Shown: positions 8,426 through 18,356 of the stretch, piece by piece | Numbering within the stretch: the first letter of the stretch is position 1 | Layout: the number at the start of each line of letters is the position of its first letter | NCBI RefSeq assembly: GCF_000615445.1 | Contig: NZ_BALY01000014.1 | Span: forward strand, 1-44,551 | Source of the DNA: Lactobacillus hamsteri DSM 5661 = JCM 6256 | GTDB taxonomy: Bacteria > Bacillota > Bacilli > Lactobacillales > Lactobacillaceae | DNA length: 44,551 bases | Direction: 5' to 3' | The notes under the pieces: model-generated | Databases searched by the model: none | Seen by the model: the letters and a program-made list of their open reading frames with translations, nothing else | Told to the model about the DNA's origin: nothing | Translations under genes and position numbers: made by a program

Positions 8426-9055
8426 ATGTCTGCATTAAAAATTGCATCGTTAATTATTTTAGCATACTTGATCGGATCATTTCCGACAGGTGTCATTGTA
8501 GGAAAATTGTTTTTCCATAAAGATATTAGAAAATATGGATCAGGTAATATTGGAACAACAAATACATTTAGAGTATTAGGTCCTATAGCAGGAATAGTTG
8601 TTTTCCTAATTGATTTCTTTAAAGGAACTCTTGCTACTTTATTACCTGTAATTTTCCATCTAGGTCCTCACTACCTTTGCCTATTCTTCGGATTAGCCGC
8701 AATACTAGGTCATGCCTTTTCTATTTTCCTTAAATTCAAGGGCGGAAAAGCGGTAGCAACCTCAGCTGGTTTTCTATTGGGATACAATGTACATTTCTTT
8801 TTGATTTGTGCGATTATCTTTATTCCAACATTATTCATAACTAGCATGGTATCTTTATCAAGTTTGATTTCTATTGTTTTAATCTTCATTGCTTCTTTCT
8901 TTTTCCACGATATTGCTTTAAGTATAATTAGTGGATTACTCGTAATATTAATTTATTGGAGTCATAGAAGCAATATAAAACGTTTAGAACATCATCAAGA
9001 AAATATGGTGCCATTTGGAATTTTATACTGGTATAAAAAGTCGCATCAAAAGTAA
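8426..9055 (+). CDS. plsY: Glycerol-3-phosphate acyltransferase (acyl-phosphate dependent)
   Basis: Membrane enzyme that transfers the acyl group of acyl-phosphate to sn-glycerol 3-phosphate to make lysophosphatidic acid, the first step of phospholipid synthesis. 209 residues with five to seven predicted membrane segments. The three conserved loops are visible: GSFPTGVIVGK (17-27), GSGNIGTTNTFR (38-49) and KFKGGKAVAT (103-112). GGAGTGG lies about nine bases before the ATG. It is divergent from parE, a linkage seen in many lactobacilli, and is followed by a weak terminator at 9068 and a stronger one at 9143. Confidence 0.95.
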   Translation: MSALKIASLIILAYLIGSFPTGVIVGKLFFHKDIRKYGSGNIGTTNTFRVLGPIAGIVVFLIDFFKGTLATLLPVIFHLGPHYLCLFFGLAAILGHAFSIFLKFKGGKAVATSAGFLLGYNVHFFLICAIIFIPTLFITSMVSLSSLISIVLIFIASFFFHDIALSIISGLLVILIYWSHRSNIKRLEHHQENMVPFGILYWYKKSHQK

Positions 9056-9067
9056 ACTAAAATAAAT

Positions 9068-9091
9068 AAAGCCAACAATATATGCTGGTTT
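9068..9091 (+). terminator. Weak terminator after plsY
   Basis: AAAGCCA and TGGTTTT pair over seven bases (G-U included) around a short loop 12 bases after the plsY stop, with only a short U-run. Confidence 0.45.
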
Positions 9092-9142
9092 TATAGTTAT
9101 ATTATAATAATCCAAACAATAGTTCGCAAGAATATATTTTTT

Positions 9143-9184
9143 AAGATTTGATTTCTTTTTTATTGGAGATCAAATCTTTTTTAT
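9143..9184 (+). terminator. Strong terminator downstream of plsY
   Basis: AAGATTTGAT (9143-9152) and ATCAAATCTT (9169-9178) pair perfectly and are followed on the plus strand by a T-run to 9183. The orientation fits plus-strand transcription from plsY, not the convergent gene that ends at 9187. Confidence 0.7.
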
Positions 9185-9186
9185 TA

Positions 9187-9801
9187 TCAATTAAGAGTTG
9201 TTTTTAATTGATCAATAAAATCCATTATTTCTTTATCTACACGCTTCTTAGTTACTGCAATATATTCTTGTCTTAACTGCTTACCGTTCTTTAGTACAAA
9301 CATTTTTTGCAATTGATCGTTACCTAATAAATCAGCTGTATTTTCATTCATGAGAAAATATCCCGAGCCTGACGTGGCCATTAATGCAGCTTCGTTAAAA
9401 CTATCTACAGCGATAAACGGACTCTTTATACCTAAAATGTCTTTATGATAATGAAGCTCGCCCGCTTCTTCATCAGTTTTAGCAATCAGCATATTAGGAA
9501 TTGCTTTTAACTCATCTAGTTCTATCGTTTGCTGCCCCAACATAAAATTGCCTGCTTGAAGAAGTACTACAATTCCTATTTCGGCTAGAGGAATTACTTG
9601 ATAGCTCTCAAAATCATTATCTCGTTTATCAGTAAATGCTAAATCTATCTTTCCCTCATCCAAGGCATCTTCCATTTGATCTTGATACAAAGGAATTAAA
9701 TTTACTTTTATATCAGGATGTTCATTTAAGAAAGCATCCCTTGCTTGATTAATTTCCTTTACGCCAAAGCTTTTAAAATAGCCGACATTAATTTCTTTCA
9801 T
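9187..9801 (-). CDS. Stand-alone LysR-type substrate-binding domain protein without HTH
   Basis: About 204 residues that look like the effector (type-2 periplasmic-binding-fold) half of a LysR regulator: an initial beta strand EINVGYFKSFG, an ITVxLxPxxxxQ-like region at about 37-45, IDLAFTDK near residue 55, and a C-terminal helix. No DNA-binding domain is present and there is no room for one: only 60 bases, holding a terminator, separate it from the next gene. The start is more likely the second ATG (9801) than the first (9807), because AGGAG is eight bases from the former and two from the latter. It probably binds a small ligand; whether it regulates anything is unknown. Expression must come from read-through of the epimerase gene or a very close promoter. 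Confidence 0.75.
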   Translation of the reverse strand: MKEINVGYFKSFGVKEINQARDAFLNEHPDIKVNLIPLYQDQMEDALDEGKIDLAFTDKRDNDFESYQVIPLAEIGIVVLLQAGNFMLGQQTIELDELKAIPNMLIAKTDEEAGELHYHKDILGIKSPFIAVDSFNEAALMATSGSGYFLMNENTADLLGNDQLQKMFVLKNGKQLRQEYIAVTKKRVDKEIMDFIDQLKTTLN

Positions 9802-9816
9802 TAACATTGCTCCTAA

Positions 9817-9850
9817 TAAAAGAACTCTGCAAAAAAGCAGAGTCTCTTTT
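9817..9850 (-). terminator. Rho-independent terminator/attenuator between the aldose epimerase and the LysR-like domain gene
   Basis: On the minus strand AGACTCTGC, a TTTTTT loop and GCAGAGTTCT form a stable stem followed by TTTTATT. The Shine-Dalgarno of the following gene begins within ten bases, so the element could act as an attenuator. Confidence 0.85.
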
Positions 9851-9861
9851 GTTTAAATCTA

Positions 9862-10761
9862 TTAATTTTCTTCATCACCATGGTAGGTAATACTAAAGCC
9901 AGCATTAAATTCTTCGCCTGGCTTTATATGATTCATACCATACTTATCTTCTAACTTACCATTAGCATCATCTCTATCAGCAATACCCCACCAAGGTTCA
10001 ATACATACATAATCAGCTGTCTTAGGATATTGTGACCAAATGCCTACAAATGGCGCATCTCTAGTCCATACATTGACATGGAATTTACTTTCTTCAGTAC
10101 GAAGAGAAATCTTATTATCATGTCCACGCAATTCAAAAATCAATGCGTCGTTCTTAAACAAATCATTGCTCAATTCAATCAAGCTATCTGTCGAAGCAAG
10201 TGAACGTTCATTCCAATTCAAAAAGCCCGTAGCCTTGCTAAGCGGAATTTGAACTCTTGGCTTAGATGGATGGAAACTAAAGTAATAGTCATTTTTAGAA
10301 ATACCGTTGCCTACTGGTACATTAAAGCCAGGGTGACCACCTACGCCGAAAATCATTTCATCATCAGATTTATTAACTACACTGAAATTTTCTTCCAACA
10401 AGTTATTCATCAAATTGTAGTTAACTCTAAACTCAAACTTGAAAGGATACATCTTATGACTTTCTTCATTATCCTTTAGCAAAAAAGTGATACTTTCATC
10501 AGTTTGACTTTCAACTTCAAATTCTTGATCACGAGCAAAACCGTGTTGACCCATATGATAAGTTTTACCCTTATAAGTGTATTCATCGTTCTTTAAACGG
10601 CCAACTATTGGAAAAAGAATTGGAGCATGCCGACCCCAAATTTCTGGATCAGCTTGCCACATATATTCATGGTTGGTATGAACGCCTTTTACGCTTTGAA
10701 CTTCTGCACCTTTGCTAGAAATGGTAACTGTTAACATATTATTCTTAATTATATAGTCCAT
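9862..10761 (-). CDS. Aldose 1-epimerase family protein (LacX-like)
   Basis: Cytoplasmic galactose-mutarotase-fold protein of 299 residues that probably interconverts anomers of a sugar or sugar phosphate. Family landmarks: RLKNDEY (about 55-61), GQHGFARDQEFE (71-82) containing the active-site His, VGGHPGFNVPVG (about 140-151) with the second His, and CIEPWWG with the catalytic Glu. The length matches LacX of lactococcal lactose operons, but there are no sugar transport or lac genes nearby, so the substrate is not known. It has its own terminator. Confidence 0.85.
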   Translation of the reverse strand: MDYIIKNNMLTVTISSKGAEVQSVKGVHTNHEYMWQADPEIWGRHAPILFPIVGRLKNDEYTYKGKTYHMGQHGFARDQEFEVESQTDESITFLLKDNEESHKMYPFKFEFRVNYNLMNNLLEENFSVVNKSDDEMIFGVGGHPGFNVPVGNGISKNDYYFSFHPSKPRVQIPLSKATGFLNWNERSLASTDSLIELSNDLFKNDALIFELRGHDNKISLRTEESKFHVNVWTRDAPFVGIWSQYPKTADYVCIEPWWGIADRDDANGKLEDKYGMNHIKPGEEFNAGFSITYHGDEEN

Positions 10762-10869
10762 ATCAATTATCCTTTTAACAAAATTTCAATAAATATCTTA
10801 TTAAATAATATTATATCACTAAGAGTCACGCCAATATATACGCTTACAAAGTTAAAATAAAGGGATTCT

Positions 10870-10905
10870 TGCAAAATAAAAAGCATCTCAAAGAGATGCC
10901 TTTTA
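10870..10905 (-). terminator. Rho-independent terminator of the dprA-to-hslU operon
   Basis: GCATCTC and GAGATGC with a three-base loop, flanked by A/T runs, lie 18 bases past the hslU stop; on the minus strand a TTTTTATTTT run follows. Confidence 0.9.
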
Positions 10906-10921
10906 TTATTAATATTCAGTT

Positions 10922-12313
10922 TTACAAGATAAACTTAGTTAAATCTTTATTAGTAATAATATCTTTTAATTTATCTTCAACGTAAGCTTCAGTAATGGTA
11001 ATTTCACCCATTTCCATGTCTGGACCCTCATATAGAACATCCTCTAGAAGCTTTTCAAGAATAGTTGAGAGACGACGAGCACCGATATTATCTGTACCTT
11101 GGTTAACGTCGTAAGCAATTTGAGCAATCTTATCTACTGCTTCTTGAGTAAAGATAAGTTTGATGCCATCAGCATGCATTAAAGCAATGTATTGCTTTAA
11201 AAGTGAATTTTCTGGATCTTTTAAGATCTTTACAAAGTCATCCTTAGTAAGAGCATTAAGTTCTACCCTGATTGGGAAACGGCCTTGAAGTTCTGGAATT
11301 AAATCACTTGGCTTACTTTCAGCAAACGCACCCGCAGCAATGAATAAAATATGATCTGTTGAAACAGGGCCGTACTTAGTTTGAACTGTTGAACCTTCAA
11401 CGATTGGTAAAATATCACGTTGAACACCTTCACGAGAAACTTCACCAGATGTTTTCTTATTACCAGCAGTAATCTTATCAATTTCATCGATAAAGATAAT
11501 ACCGTTGTTAGTAGTTCGTTCAATAGCCTTTTGGTATAAAGAATCGTAATCAACAAGCTTGCGTGATTCTTCTTGAATAAGCACTTCACGAGCTTCTCTT
11601 ACTGGAAGGGTACGCTTAACCTTTTTCTTTGGTACAAGGTTATTAAGCATTGAACTCATGTCCATGCCCATTTGTCCCATCATGTCGCCCATTGGGTTTA
11701 CCTTAGGTGCTTGTTCAACTTCAACAGTTACTTCACGATCTTCAAGAAGTCCTTGGTTAAGTTGTTCGGATACGCTTAAACGTTTATTACGAATTTCGTC
11801 AGTAACTTCTTCATTATCGTTATTGTTTTGCTGATTCATGTTGCCCATAAGCATGCCCATCATTTCTTGCATTTGGTTTTCACGATTATCACGCTTAATA
11901 CCAGGAACAAGCAAACGAACAAGCTTCTTGTTGGCTTCTCTTTCAGCTTGCGGACGAACATCTTCAAATTCGTCCTTTTCTTCCATACGTACAGCTTCAC
12001 CAACTAAGTCACGAACCATTGATTCAACATCGCGTCCAACGTAACCAACTTCTGTAAATTTAGTTGCTTCTACTTTAACAAATGGAGCATCAACAATATC
12101 TGCCAAACGACGAGCAATTTCAGTCTTACCAACACCTGTTGGTCCTGCCATCAAAAGATTTTTAGGAGTAATATCTTTTTGCATATCCTTTGATAATTGC
12201 ATACGACGATAACGATTGTATAAAGCAATCGCTACTGACTTTTTAGCTTCATCTTGGCCAATAATATATTGATCCAATATTTCAACTATCTTTTTAGGGG
12301 TCTTAATAGCCAT
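10922..12313 (-). CDS. hslU: ATP-dependent protease HslVU ATPase subunit
   Basis: AAA+ unfoldase that feeds substrates into the HslV peptidase. 463 residues: Walker A GPTGVGKT (57-64), the intermediate I-domain at about 110-240 with a glutamine/asparagine- and methionine-rich stretch near 145-165, Walker B FIDEID, sensor 2 region GARRL and the C-terminal tail that docks into HslV. It starts nine bases after hslV and is last in the operon. In Bacillus the next gene would be codY; here a terminator follows and codY is absent. Confidence 0.96.
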   Translation of the reverse strand: MAIKTPKKIVEILDQYIIGQDEAKKSVAIALYNRYRRMQLSKDMQKDITPKNLLMAGPTGVGKTEIARRLADIVDAPFVKVEATKFTEVGYVGRDVESMVRDLVGEAVRMEEKDEFEDVRPQAEREANKKLVRLLVPGIKRDNRENQMQEMMGMLMGNMNQQNNNDNEEVTDEIRNKRLSVSEQLNQGLLEDREVTVEVEQAPKVNPMGDMMGQMGMDMSSMLNNLVPKKKVKRTLPVREAREVLIQEESRKLVDYDSLYQKAIERTTNNGIIFIDEIDKITAGNKKTSGEVSREGVQRDILPIVEGSTVQTKYGPVSTDHILFIAAGAFAESKPSDLIPELQGRFPIRVELNALTKDDFVKILKDPENSLLKQYIALMHADGIKLIFTQEAVDKIAQIAYDVNQGTDNIGARRLSTILEKLLEDVLYEGPDMEMGEITITEAYVEDKLKDIITNKDLTKFIL

Positions 12314-12322
12314 CTCTGCCTC

Positions 12323-12847
12323 CTAAAGCACATCTGTATTAATCTTATCGTCAGTAAAGACATCGATGCCTGAAGCGATTTTTACGGCTTCATGAGCAAT
12401 ATCTTCGGCTGACATATCACTAGCATGACGAGTCATTGCAATAGCGGCAGCTTGAGCAAAGTTGCCTCCTGAACCAATTGCAACAACATTTTCATCAGGT
12501 TCAAGAACTTCACCATTACCTGAAATCAAAAGTAAATCTTTTTCATCAAAAGCAATAAGCATTGCATTTAACTTTTGCAAAGTTGGATCTTTTCTCCAAG
12601 CTTGTGCCATTTCAACAGCTGCACGGCGCAAGTCACCAGAGTAGCTTTCAAGTTTGCCTTCAAGCATATCTTGCAAACTAACTGCATCAGCAACACCACC
12701 GGCAAAGCCGATTACAACACGGTCGTGATAGATGCGACGAATTTTCTTAGCTGTTGCTTTGGCAATTACTTTTTCACCTAAAGTAACTTGGCCATCACCT
12801 GCAATAGCTGTTTTTCCATTAAATTTTACTGAACAAATAGTTGTCAT
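12323..12847 (-). CDS. hslV: ATP-dependent protease HslVU peptidase subunit
   Basis: Threonine peptidase of the HslVU (ClpQY) complex; 174 residues, the normal length. After Met removal the N-terminus is TTICSVKF, so a Thr nucleophile is available, in contrast to the Ser I recall for Bacillus subtilis ClpQ. Other landmarks are AGDGQVTLG (16-24), GFAGGVADA (about 48-56) and GSGGNFAQAAA. The start codon shares a base with the xerC stop (TAATG), indicating translational coupling in the order xerC-hslV-hslU. Confidence 0.96.
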   Translation of the reverse strand: MTTICSVKFNGKTAIAGDGQVTLGEKVIAKATAKKIRRIYHDRVVIGFAGGVADAVSLQDMLEGKLESYSGDLRRAAVEMAQAWRKDPTLQKLNAMLIAFDEKDLLLISGNGEVLEPDENVVAIGSGGNFAQAAAIAMTRHASDMSAEDIAHEAVKIASGIDVFTDDKINTDVL

Positions 12848-13770
12848 TATTTATCCTCATCCTTTTCTTTATTACGCGGAAAGAATTTTTGATATTCCGA
12901 TTGTAAATGTTTCATTGTCACATGAGTATAAATCTGCGTCGTAGACAAATTGCTATGACCTAATAACTCTTGAACAGTTCTTAAGTCTGCTCCATTATTA
13001 AGCATTGCTGTCGCAAAAGTATGACGCAACTCATGGGGATGTACTTTACCACTAACCCCAGCTTTATTAAAAACCTTTTGCATAATATATTCAATTCCGC
13101 GATCTGTTAAAGCACGTCCTTGATTATTCAAAAAGATATTGCCAGGATCTTCTTTCATCCCTAACAATTTAGGTCTACTTTCATCAAGATATTTTTTCAA
13201 TGCATTAGCAGTTTTATCATCAAAAACTACATAGCGATCTTTATTTCCTTTACCATGAACCAAAATAGTTTTTAATTCAAAATCAATCTGTTTAAAGGTT
13301 AATGCACTAACTTCACTAACACGCATCCCCGTTGTATAAAACAATTCGAATAATGCTAAGTTTCTAGTTGAAAGCACACTGCCATCTTGAAGCGAATCAA
13401 TTACTCTTTGAATCTCTGGCTCATAGAAAAATTGCGGAAGACGACGATGTTTTTTGCGTAAGCTTATTGTTTGCGTAGGATCAATTTTAACAATTTTTCG
13501 TTTGGTTAAAAATCTAAAAAATGACCGTAAACTAGACATTTTACGCATTTGCGTACTACGAGCTAGATTTTGCGAAGCAAGTTGCTGAAGATATACTTCA
13601 ACATCACGAGTTTCAATATTTTTCCAACTCTTAAAGCCACCATTTCCCTGCCAAAAGGATTTTGCCTCTAGTAAATCCGTTTGATACGAAGTGATCGTTT
13701 TTTCACTGTATCGTCTTTCATAACGTAAATAAGAAATAAATTGTTCTAATTCATCTTGAACTGTAGTCAT
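12847..13770 (-). CDS. xerC: Tyrosine recombinase XerC (CodV type)
   Basis: Site-specific recombinase that resolves chromosome dimers together with XerD at dif. 307 residues: SAM-like core-binding domain at about 5-90 and catalytic domain at about 115-290. All catalytic residues are present: Arg150 (TTGMRVSEV), Lys174 (HGKGNKDR), His246 and Arg249 (HELRHTFA), His272 (LGHSNLSTTQIY) and nucleophile Tyr281. Its stop overlaps the hslV start and its start overlaps the trmFO stop by one base each (TAATG), so it is firmly inside the operon. The partner xerD lies at 34712-35611. Confidence 0.95.
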   Translation of the reverse strand: MTTVQDELEQFISYLRYERRYSEKTITSYQTDLLEAKSFWQGNGGFKSWKNIETRDVEVYLQQLASQNLARSTQMRKMSSLRSFFRFLTKRKIVKIDPTQTISLRKKHRRLPQFFYEPEIQRVIDSLQDGSVLSTRNLALFELFYTTGMRVSEVSALTFKQIDFELKTILVHGKGNKDRYVVFDDKTANALKKYLDESRPKLLGMKEDPGNIFLNNQGRALTDRGIEYIMQKVFNKAGVSGKVHPHELRHTFATAMLNNGADLRTVQELLGHSNLSTTQIYTHVTMKHLQSEYQKFFPRNKEKDEDK

Positions 13771-15086
13771 TATTTTAATTCGTTATCTTTAAAGTTTTGA
13801 AGACTTTCTAAACTGCGCTCACTAACTTTCATGTGACGTTCACGCTTATTGCGAATCTTTTTTCCTTCTAATTGTGGTAAAAGTGCAAAGCTAGCATTCA
13901 TTGGTTGGAAATGCTTAGCATTCGTTGTGGTAACGTAATTTGCCATTGAGCCTAAAGCCGTATCTTTAGGAAAGGCAACCGTTTCTTCACCCATTGCTTC
14001 TCTTGCAGCATTAATACCTGCAACTAAACCTGAGCCAGCACTTTCAACATATCCTTCAACACCTGTCATTTGACCAGCAAAGAATAAACCTTTTTGCTTT
14101 CTTGCTTCATAGCTTGCAGTCAAAAGTTCTGGAGAAGCCATGTAAGTATTACGGTGCATTTTACCATAACGAACAAATTTAGCATTTTCAAGACCAGGGA
14201 TCATTGAAAATACTCTCTTTTGTTCACCATACTTCAAGTGAGTTTGGAAACCAACAATGTTGTACATTGAAGCTGCCGCATTATCTTGACGAAGTTGAAT
14301 AACAGCATATGGCGTTTTACCAGTATGAGGATCTTCCAAACCTACTGGCTTAAGGGGACCAAATAACATAGTTTTTGCTCCACGGCTAGCCATTACTTCG
14401 ATTGGCATGCATCCCTCAAAAACATCATTCTTTTCAAAGCCATGCATTTCAGCAGTTTCAGCACGAACTAATTCACGAGCAAATTTTTCATATTGTTCTT
14501 TATCCATTGGACAATTCAAATATGCTGCTTCACCACGATCATAGCGTGATTTCTTGTAAACAACATTCATATCGATTGAATCGGCCGCAACAATTGGAGC
14601 TGCTGCATCAAAGAAATGAAGACTATCTGTTCCAGAAAACTTTTGAATTTGTTCTGCTAAAGCTTCACTTGTCAATGGACCTGTCGCAATAATTGTAATT
14701 CCATCCTTAGGAATTTCAGTTATTTCTTCTTCATGAATAGTTACGTTATCTAAACTATGAATTTGATCAGTTACATACTTACTAAAACTATCACGATCTA
14801 CAGCCAAAGCCCCACCTGCTGGAACTTGCGTCTTATCAGCAGCACGCATAATCAATGAATCCATTCGGCGCATTTCTTCCTTAAGAAGACCTACAGCATT
14901 GGTTAATTGATTAGAACGCATTGAATTAGTACATACAAGTTCTGCCAATTCATTAGTTTCATGAGCTGGCGTCATTTTTTTAGGACGCATTTCATATAAA
15001 TCAACATGAATACCACGTTTAGCTAGTTGCCATGTTGCTTCACTACCTGCGAGTCCCCCGCCAATTACAGTTACATTTTCAGGCAT
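13770..15086 (-). CDS. trmFO: Methylenetetrahydrofolate-tRNA (uracil-5-)-methyltransferase
   Basis: FAD- and folate-dependent enzyme forming 5-methyluridine at position 54 of tRNA; formerly Gid. 438 residues. The N-terminal FAD site is [11 protein letters not shown] (7-17), followed by [10 protein letters not shown] with the catalytic Cys region, and the C-terminal [16 protein letters not shown] motif closes the flavin site. It sits between topA and xerC as in other Firmicutes and overlaps xerC by one base. Confidence 0.96.
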   Translation of the reverse strand: MPENVTVIGGGLAGSEATWQLAKRGIHVDLYEMRPKKMTPAHETNELAELVCTNSMRSNQLTNAVGLLKEEMRRMDSLIMRAADKTQVPAGGALAVDRDSFSKYVTDQIHSLDNVTIHEEEITEIPKDGITIIATGPLTSEALAEQIQKFSGTDSLHFFDAAAPIVAADSIDMNVVYKKSRYDRGEAAYLNCPMDKEQYEKFARELVRAETAEMHGFEKNDVFEGCMPIEVMASRGAKTMLFGPLKPVGLEDPHTGKTPYAVIQLRQDNAAASMYNIVGFQTHLKYGEQKRVFSMIPGLENAKFVRYGKMHRNTYMASPELLTASYEARKQKGLFFAGQMTGVEGYVESAGSGLVAGINAAREAMGEETVAFPKDTALGSMANYVTTTNAKHFQPMNASFALLPQLEGKKIRNKRERHMKVSERSLESLQNFKDNELK

Positions 15087-15127
15087 TTATTTCATCCTTT
15101 ACTAAAAAATATTATCATATATAAATA

Positions 15128-15159
15128 TATCATCAAACCCGCAAAAAGGCTTGATGATA
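15128..15159 (-). terminator. Stem-loop between topA and trmFO, weak terminator or processing hairpin
   Basis: TATCATCAA and TTGATGATA are perfect complements around a 14-base loop that can add a GCC/GGG-like extension. The minus-strand sequence after it is TATTTATATATG rather than a pure U-run, so termination, if any, is partial. That would lower trmFO-xerC-hslVU expression relative to topA. Confidence 0.5.
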
Positions 15160-15181
15160 CATTTATTTTTAAATTTAATTT

Positions 15182-17299
15182 TTACTTTTCAGATTCTTCT
15201 GGTTGAGGATCTTCACGATAATCACCATTAGGGCAAAGAACGGTTAAACCTTTCTTGCTCTTCTTTTGTACTAAGAAGTGACCATCATTAGGGCAATTTC
15301 TACCAATTGGTTGATCCCAAGAAACAAAATCACATTCTGGATAACGTGAACAACCATAGAATTTACGATTGCGCTTAGATTTCTTTTCAACCACATCGCC
15401 CTTGCCACATTTAGGACAAGTTACGCCAACTTTTTTAACAATTGGCTTAGTGTTGCGACAGTCTGGGAAACGTGAACAAGCATAGAACTTACCATACCGC
15501 CCCATTTTAATAACCATTGGCGCACCACAAATATCACAGTTAAAGCCAGCAGGTTCATCTTTAATTTGAACCTTTTCAATCTGACTATCAGCCTTATCTA
15601 ATTCTTTCTTAAATGGTTCATAGTATTCATTAACTACTTTAACCCAATTCTTTTTACCGTCTTCAACACCATCAAGTTCACTTTCAAGACGAGCAGTATA
15701 GTCAACATCAGTAATATCTGGGAAGAACTCTTCGATTAAACCGTCAACGATTTCACCTAATTCAGTTGGAACAATTGATCTACCTTCAAGTTTTACATAA
15801 TAGCGACGTTGAATAGTATCAATAGTTGGAGCATAAGTTGATGGACGACCTACGCCATTTTCTTCCAAAGCACGAACTAAGCTAGCTTCAGTATATCTTG
15901 CTGGTGGCAAAGTAAAGTGCTGCTTATTATCCGACTTAGTCATCTTAACATTGTCGCCTTCATTAAGATCAGGTAAATCAACATTCTTTTCCTGTTGATT
16001 GTCATAAACCTTAGTAAAACCAGCAAATTTAAGTTTTGAACCTGTCGTTCTAAAAATTACACCATTTTGAACAATATCTGCACGAACAGTATCATAAACA
16101 GCAGGTGTCATTTCACTAGCTAAAAATCTAGACCAAATCAATTTATATAAACGATATTGCTCTGTTGTAAGCACCTTTTTAAGTGATTCAGGAGTACGGT
16201 AAATGCTTGTTGGACGAATTGCTTCGTGGGCATCTTGAGCATCTTCTTGGTTCTTAAAATGACGTTGACTCTTCGCAGCAAATTTTGCTCCATACTTTTC
16301 ATGCAAAAACTTAGAAGCTTCAGCTTGTGCAACAGGAGAAGTACGTTTAGAGTCAGTTCTCATGTAAGTAATTAAACCAACGGTTCCTTCTTTACCCAAA
16401 CTAATTCCTTCGTAAAGCTGCTGAGCAATGCTCATTGTTCTTCTTGTACGATACCCCAAACGTTTGTTAGCTTCTTGTTGCATAGTAGAAGTAGTAAACG
16501 GTGCAGCCGGTTGACGACGACGTTCACGCGTAACTACTTTTTCAACCGTAAAGTTCTTTCTCTTATCAATTTTGGCAAGAACTTCTTGTACAGCATCATT
16601 ATTTGGCAACTCTTTCTTTTTACCATCAACGCCGTAGAATGTAGATTTAAAACTGTCTTTATCTTTAGTAAATTCTGCGTCAATTGTCCAATATTCTTTA
16701 GGCTTAAAGTTTTTGATTTCCTTTTCGCGATCAATTACAAGCTTTAAAGCAACAGATTGAACACGGCCAGCTGAAAGTCCCTTCTTAACCTTTGCCCAAA
16801 GAATTGGAGAAAGGGAATATCCTACAATACGGTCAAGAACACGGCGAGCCTGCTGAGCGTCCACAGTATCCATATCAATTGTGCGGGGATGCTTAAAGCT
16901 TTCCTTAACAGCATCCTTAGTAACTTCGTTAAAAGTTACACGATTTTTAGCTTTTTCGTCCAAATTTAAAGCATGGGCTACGTGCCAAGCAATAGCTTCT
17001 CCTTCACGATCGGGGTCGGATGCAAGATAAACTTCTTTAGCCTTTTTAGCCTCACTCTTAAGTTCCTTAATAGTATCGCCCTTACCTCGAATAGAAATAT
17101 ATTTTGGCTTAAAATCATTGTCAAAATCAATTCCCATTTGTGACTTAGGCAAATCTCTAATATGACCTTTAGATGCAATTACGTGATAATTGCGTCCTAA
17201 ATATTTTTCAATAGTTTTTGCTTTAGCAGGTGATTCCACGATTACTAAAGTTTTTTTAGTTTTTCTCTTTTTTGGTTTTGTCTTTGCTTTAGTAGGCAT
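15182..17299 (-). CDS. topA: DNA topoisomerase I
   Basis: Type IA enzyme that relaxes negative supercoils. 705 residues: TOPRIM domain with [18 protein letters not shown] (about 18-35) and [13 protein letters not shown] (about 93-105), active-site Tyr in [10 protein letters not shown] (about 315-325), and three C-terminal zinc-finger-type modules. The first two have four Cys (CDIC..CSRFPDC and CPKC..CSRYPEC), while the third has only two clear Cys (CPNDG..CPNGD) and may be degenerate. The N-terminus is a Lys/Thr-rich tail. It lies 35 bases downstream of dprA. Confidence 0.96.
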   Translation of the reverse strand: MPTKAKTKPKKRKTKKTLVIVESPAKAKTIEKYLGRNYHVIASKGHIRDLPKSQMGIDFDNDFKPKYISIRGKGDTIKELKSEAKKAKEVYLASDPDREGEAIAWHVAHALNLDEKAKNRVTFNEVTKDAVKESFKHPRTIDMDTVDAQQARRVLDRIVGYSLSPILWAKVKKGLSAGRVQSVALKLVIDREKEIKNFKPKEYWTIDAEFTKDKDSFKSTFYGVDGKKKELPNNDAVQEVLAKIDKRKNFTVEKVVTRERRRQPAAPFTTSTMQQEANKRLGYRTRRTMSIAQQLYEGISLGKEGTVGLITYMRTDSKRTSPVAQAEASKFLHEKYGAKFAAKSQRHFKNQEDAQDAHEAIRPTSIYRTPESLKKVLTTEQYRLYKLIWSRFLASEMTPAVYDTVRADIVQNGVIFRTTGSKLKFAGFTKVYDNQQEKNVDLPDLNEGDNVKMTKSDNKQHFTLPPARYTEASLVRALEENGVGRPSTYAPTIDTIQRRYYVKLEGRSIVPTELGEIVDGLIEEFFPDITDVDYTARLESELDGVEDGKKNWVKVVNEYYEPFKKELDKADSQIEKVQIKDEPAGFNCDICGAPMVIKMGRYGKFYACSRFPDCRNTKPIVKKVGVTCPKCGKGDVVEKKSKRNRKFYGCSRYPECDFVSWDQPIGRNCPNDGHFLVQKKSKKGLTVLCPNGDYREDPQPEESEK

Positions 17300-17334
17300 T
17301 GACTGCCTCCTCTTAAAATATTTATTTAAAAACT

Positions 17335-18213
17335 CTAATCTGAGAATAAGATATTAGTCTCTGAGTTGTCAAATCTTTCTTTTTTAATTTTAAAATCAAC
17401 GATCGGAGTTGCACCAACTTCGATTAATTTATTTGGTCCTTCAGAAAGATCGCTAGTAATTGGCCCAGGTACAGCATAAACATCTCTATTTTCCTGTAAA
17501 GCCAAATTTGCTGTAATTAATGAACCCGACTTTTCTTTTGCTTCTGTTACTACTACGCTTTCGCTTAATCCTGCCAGTATGCGATTCCGCTGAGGAAAAC
17601 GGAAGGGCCTAGGTGGGGTATCCGGTAAATATTCGCTAATCAATAAGCCTTTATCAATAATCTGATCCTGTAAAGTATGATTTTGCATTGGATAATAATG
17701 ATTTAAACCATTTCCAACTACAGCAATAGTTTTGCCATTATTTTCTAAAGTAGCCTTATGCGCAAAAGAGTCTACACCTTTTGCTAATCCACTTGCAACT
17801 ACTATGCCTTCTTCAACTAAACTAGGCACCATTTTTTGAATGACCTGTTGACTATATCCCGTTGCCATTCTTGCCCCAACTATTGTTATAATTCTTCTTT
17901 TTAGTAAAGAAACATCCCCACGAGCAAATAAAATAATTGGTGGTTGATAAATTTGGCGTAATTTTTCCGGATATTCATCATCAAAAAAGCTAATTACCTG
18001 GCATTGTCTTTTTATACGATCAACGGTTTTCTCTGCGCGATCATCACGATATGCTTTTAAACATGCTTCTCTCAGTTTCAATGGTAAATCTAAAGCATTT
18101 AATTGTATTGGATCTATTTCTTCTGTATCTAATTGACTAGCAATCTGCAACAATTTAACGTAGCCAACACCCTTTTGCAATTTCAGTTTAAGTAAAAAAT
18201 CTGTCTTATTCAT
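17335..18213 (-). CDS. dprA: DNA-processing protein DprA (Smf)
   Basis: Loads RecA on incoming single-stranded DNA during natural transformation. 292 residues: a short N-terminal SAM-like region (about 1-70), then the Rossmann-like DprA domain with [13 protein letters not shown] (about 111-123), [12 protein letters not shown] and [10 protein letters not shown]. No C-terminal winged-helix domain is visible, as in many Firmicute orthologues. It is the first gene of the dprA-topA-trmFO-xerC-hslV-hslU set. Confidence 0.94.
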   Translation of the reverse strand: MNKTDFLLKLKLQKGVGYVKLLQIASQLDTEEIDPIQLNALDLPLKLREACLKAYRDDRAEKTVDRIKRQCQVISFFDDEYPEKLRQIYQPPIILFARGDVSLLKRRIITIVGARMATGYSQQVIQKMVPSLVEEGIVVASGLAKGVDSFAHKATLENNGKTIAVVGNGLNHYYPMQNHTLQDQIIDKGLLISEYLPDTPPRPFRFPQRNRILAGLSESVVVTEAKEKSGSLITANLALQENRDVYAVPGPITSDLSEGPNKLIEVGATPIVDFKIKKERFDNSETNILFSD

Positions 18214-18303
18214 TTAAAAATCCCTCCATTATTAAATACGAAAAAAAGAGGAACTTTTTTCTGACAAATTTTAAATTTAACTAATTCTTACAAAAGTATA
18301 CTT

Positions 18304-18354
18304 AAAAATACCGGTAAAAGTTTACATATCGTTGTTCCCTTTACTGGTATTTTT
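18304..18354 (-). terminator. Rho-independent terminator of rnhB
   Basis: AAAAATACCGGTAAA (from 18304) pairs with TTTACTGGTATTTTT (to 18354) around a 20-base loop; a T-run follows on the minus strand. It separates rnhB from dprA. Confidence 0.85.
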
Positions 18355-18356
18355 AA

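Noticed and set aside
9808-9861. Missing helix-turn-helix of the LysR-like gene hidden by a frameshift
   Set aside because: The 54-base gap contains only the terminator and ribosome-binding site; no reading frame there encodes an HTH.
18239-18265. A-run/T-run hairpin (AAAAAAAG..CTTTTTT) upstream of dprA
   Set aside because: Stem is pure A/T with one G-C pair; not stable enough to call and no logical role beyond the nearby rnhB terminator.
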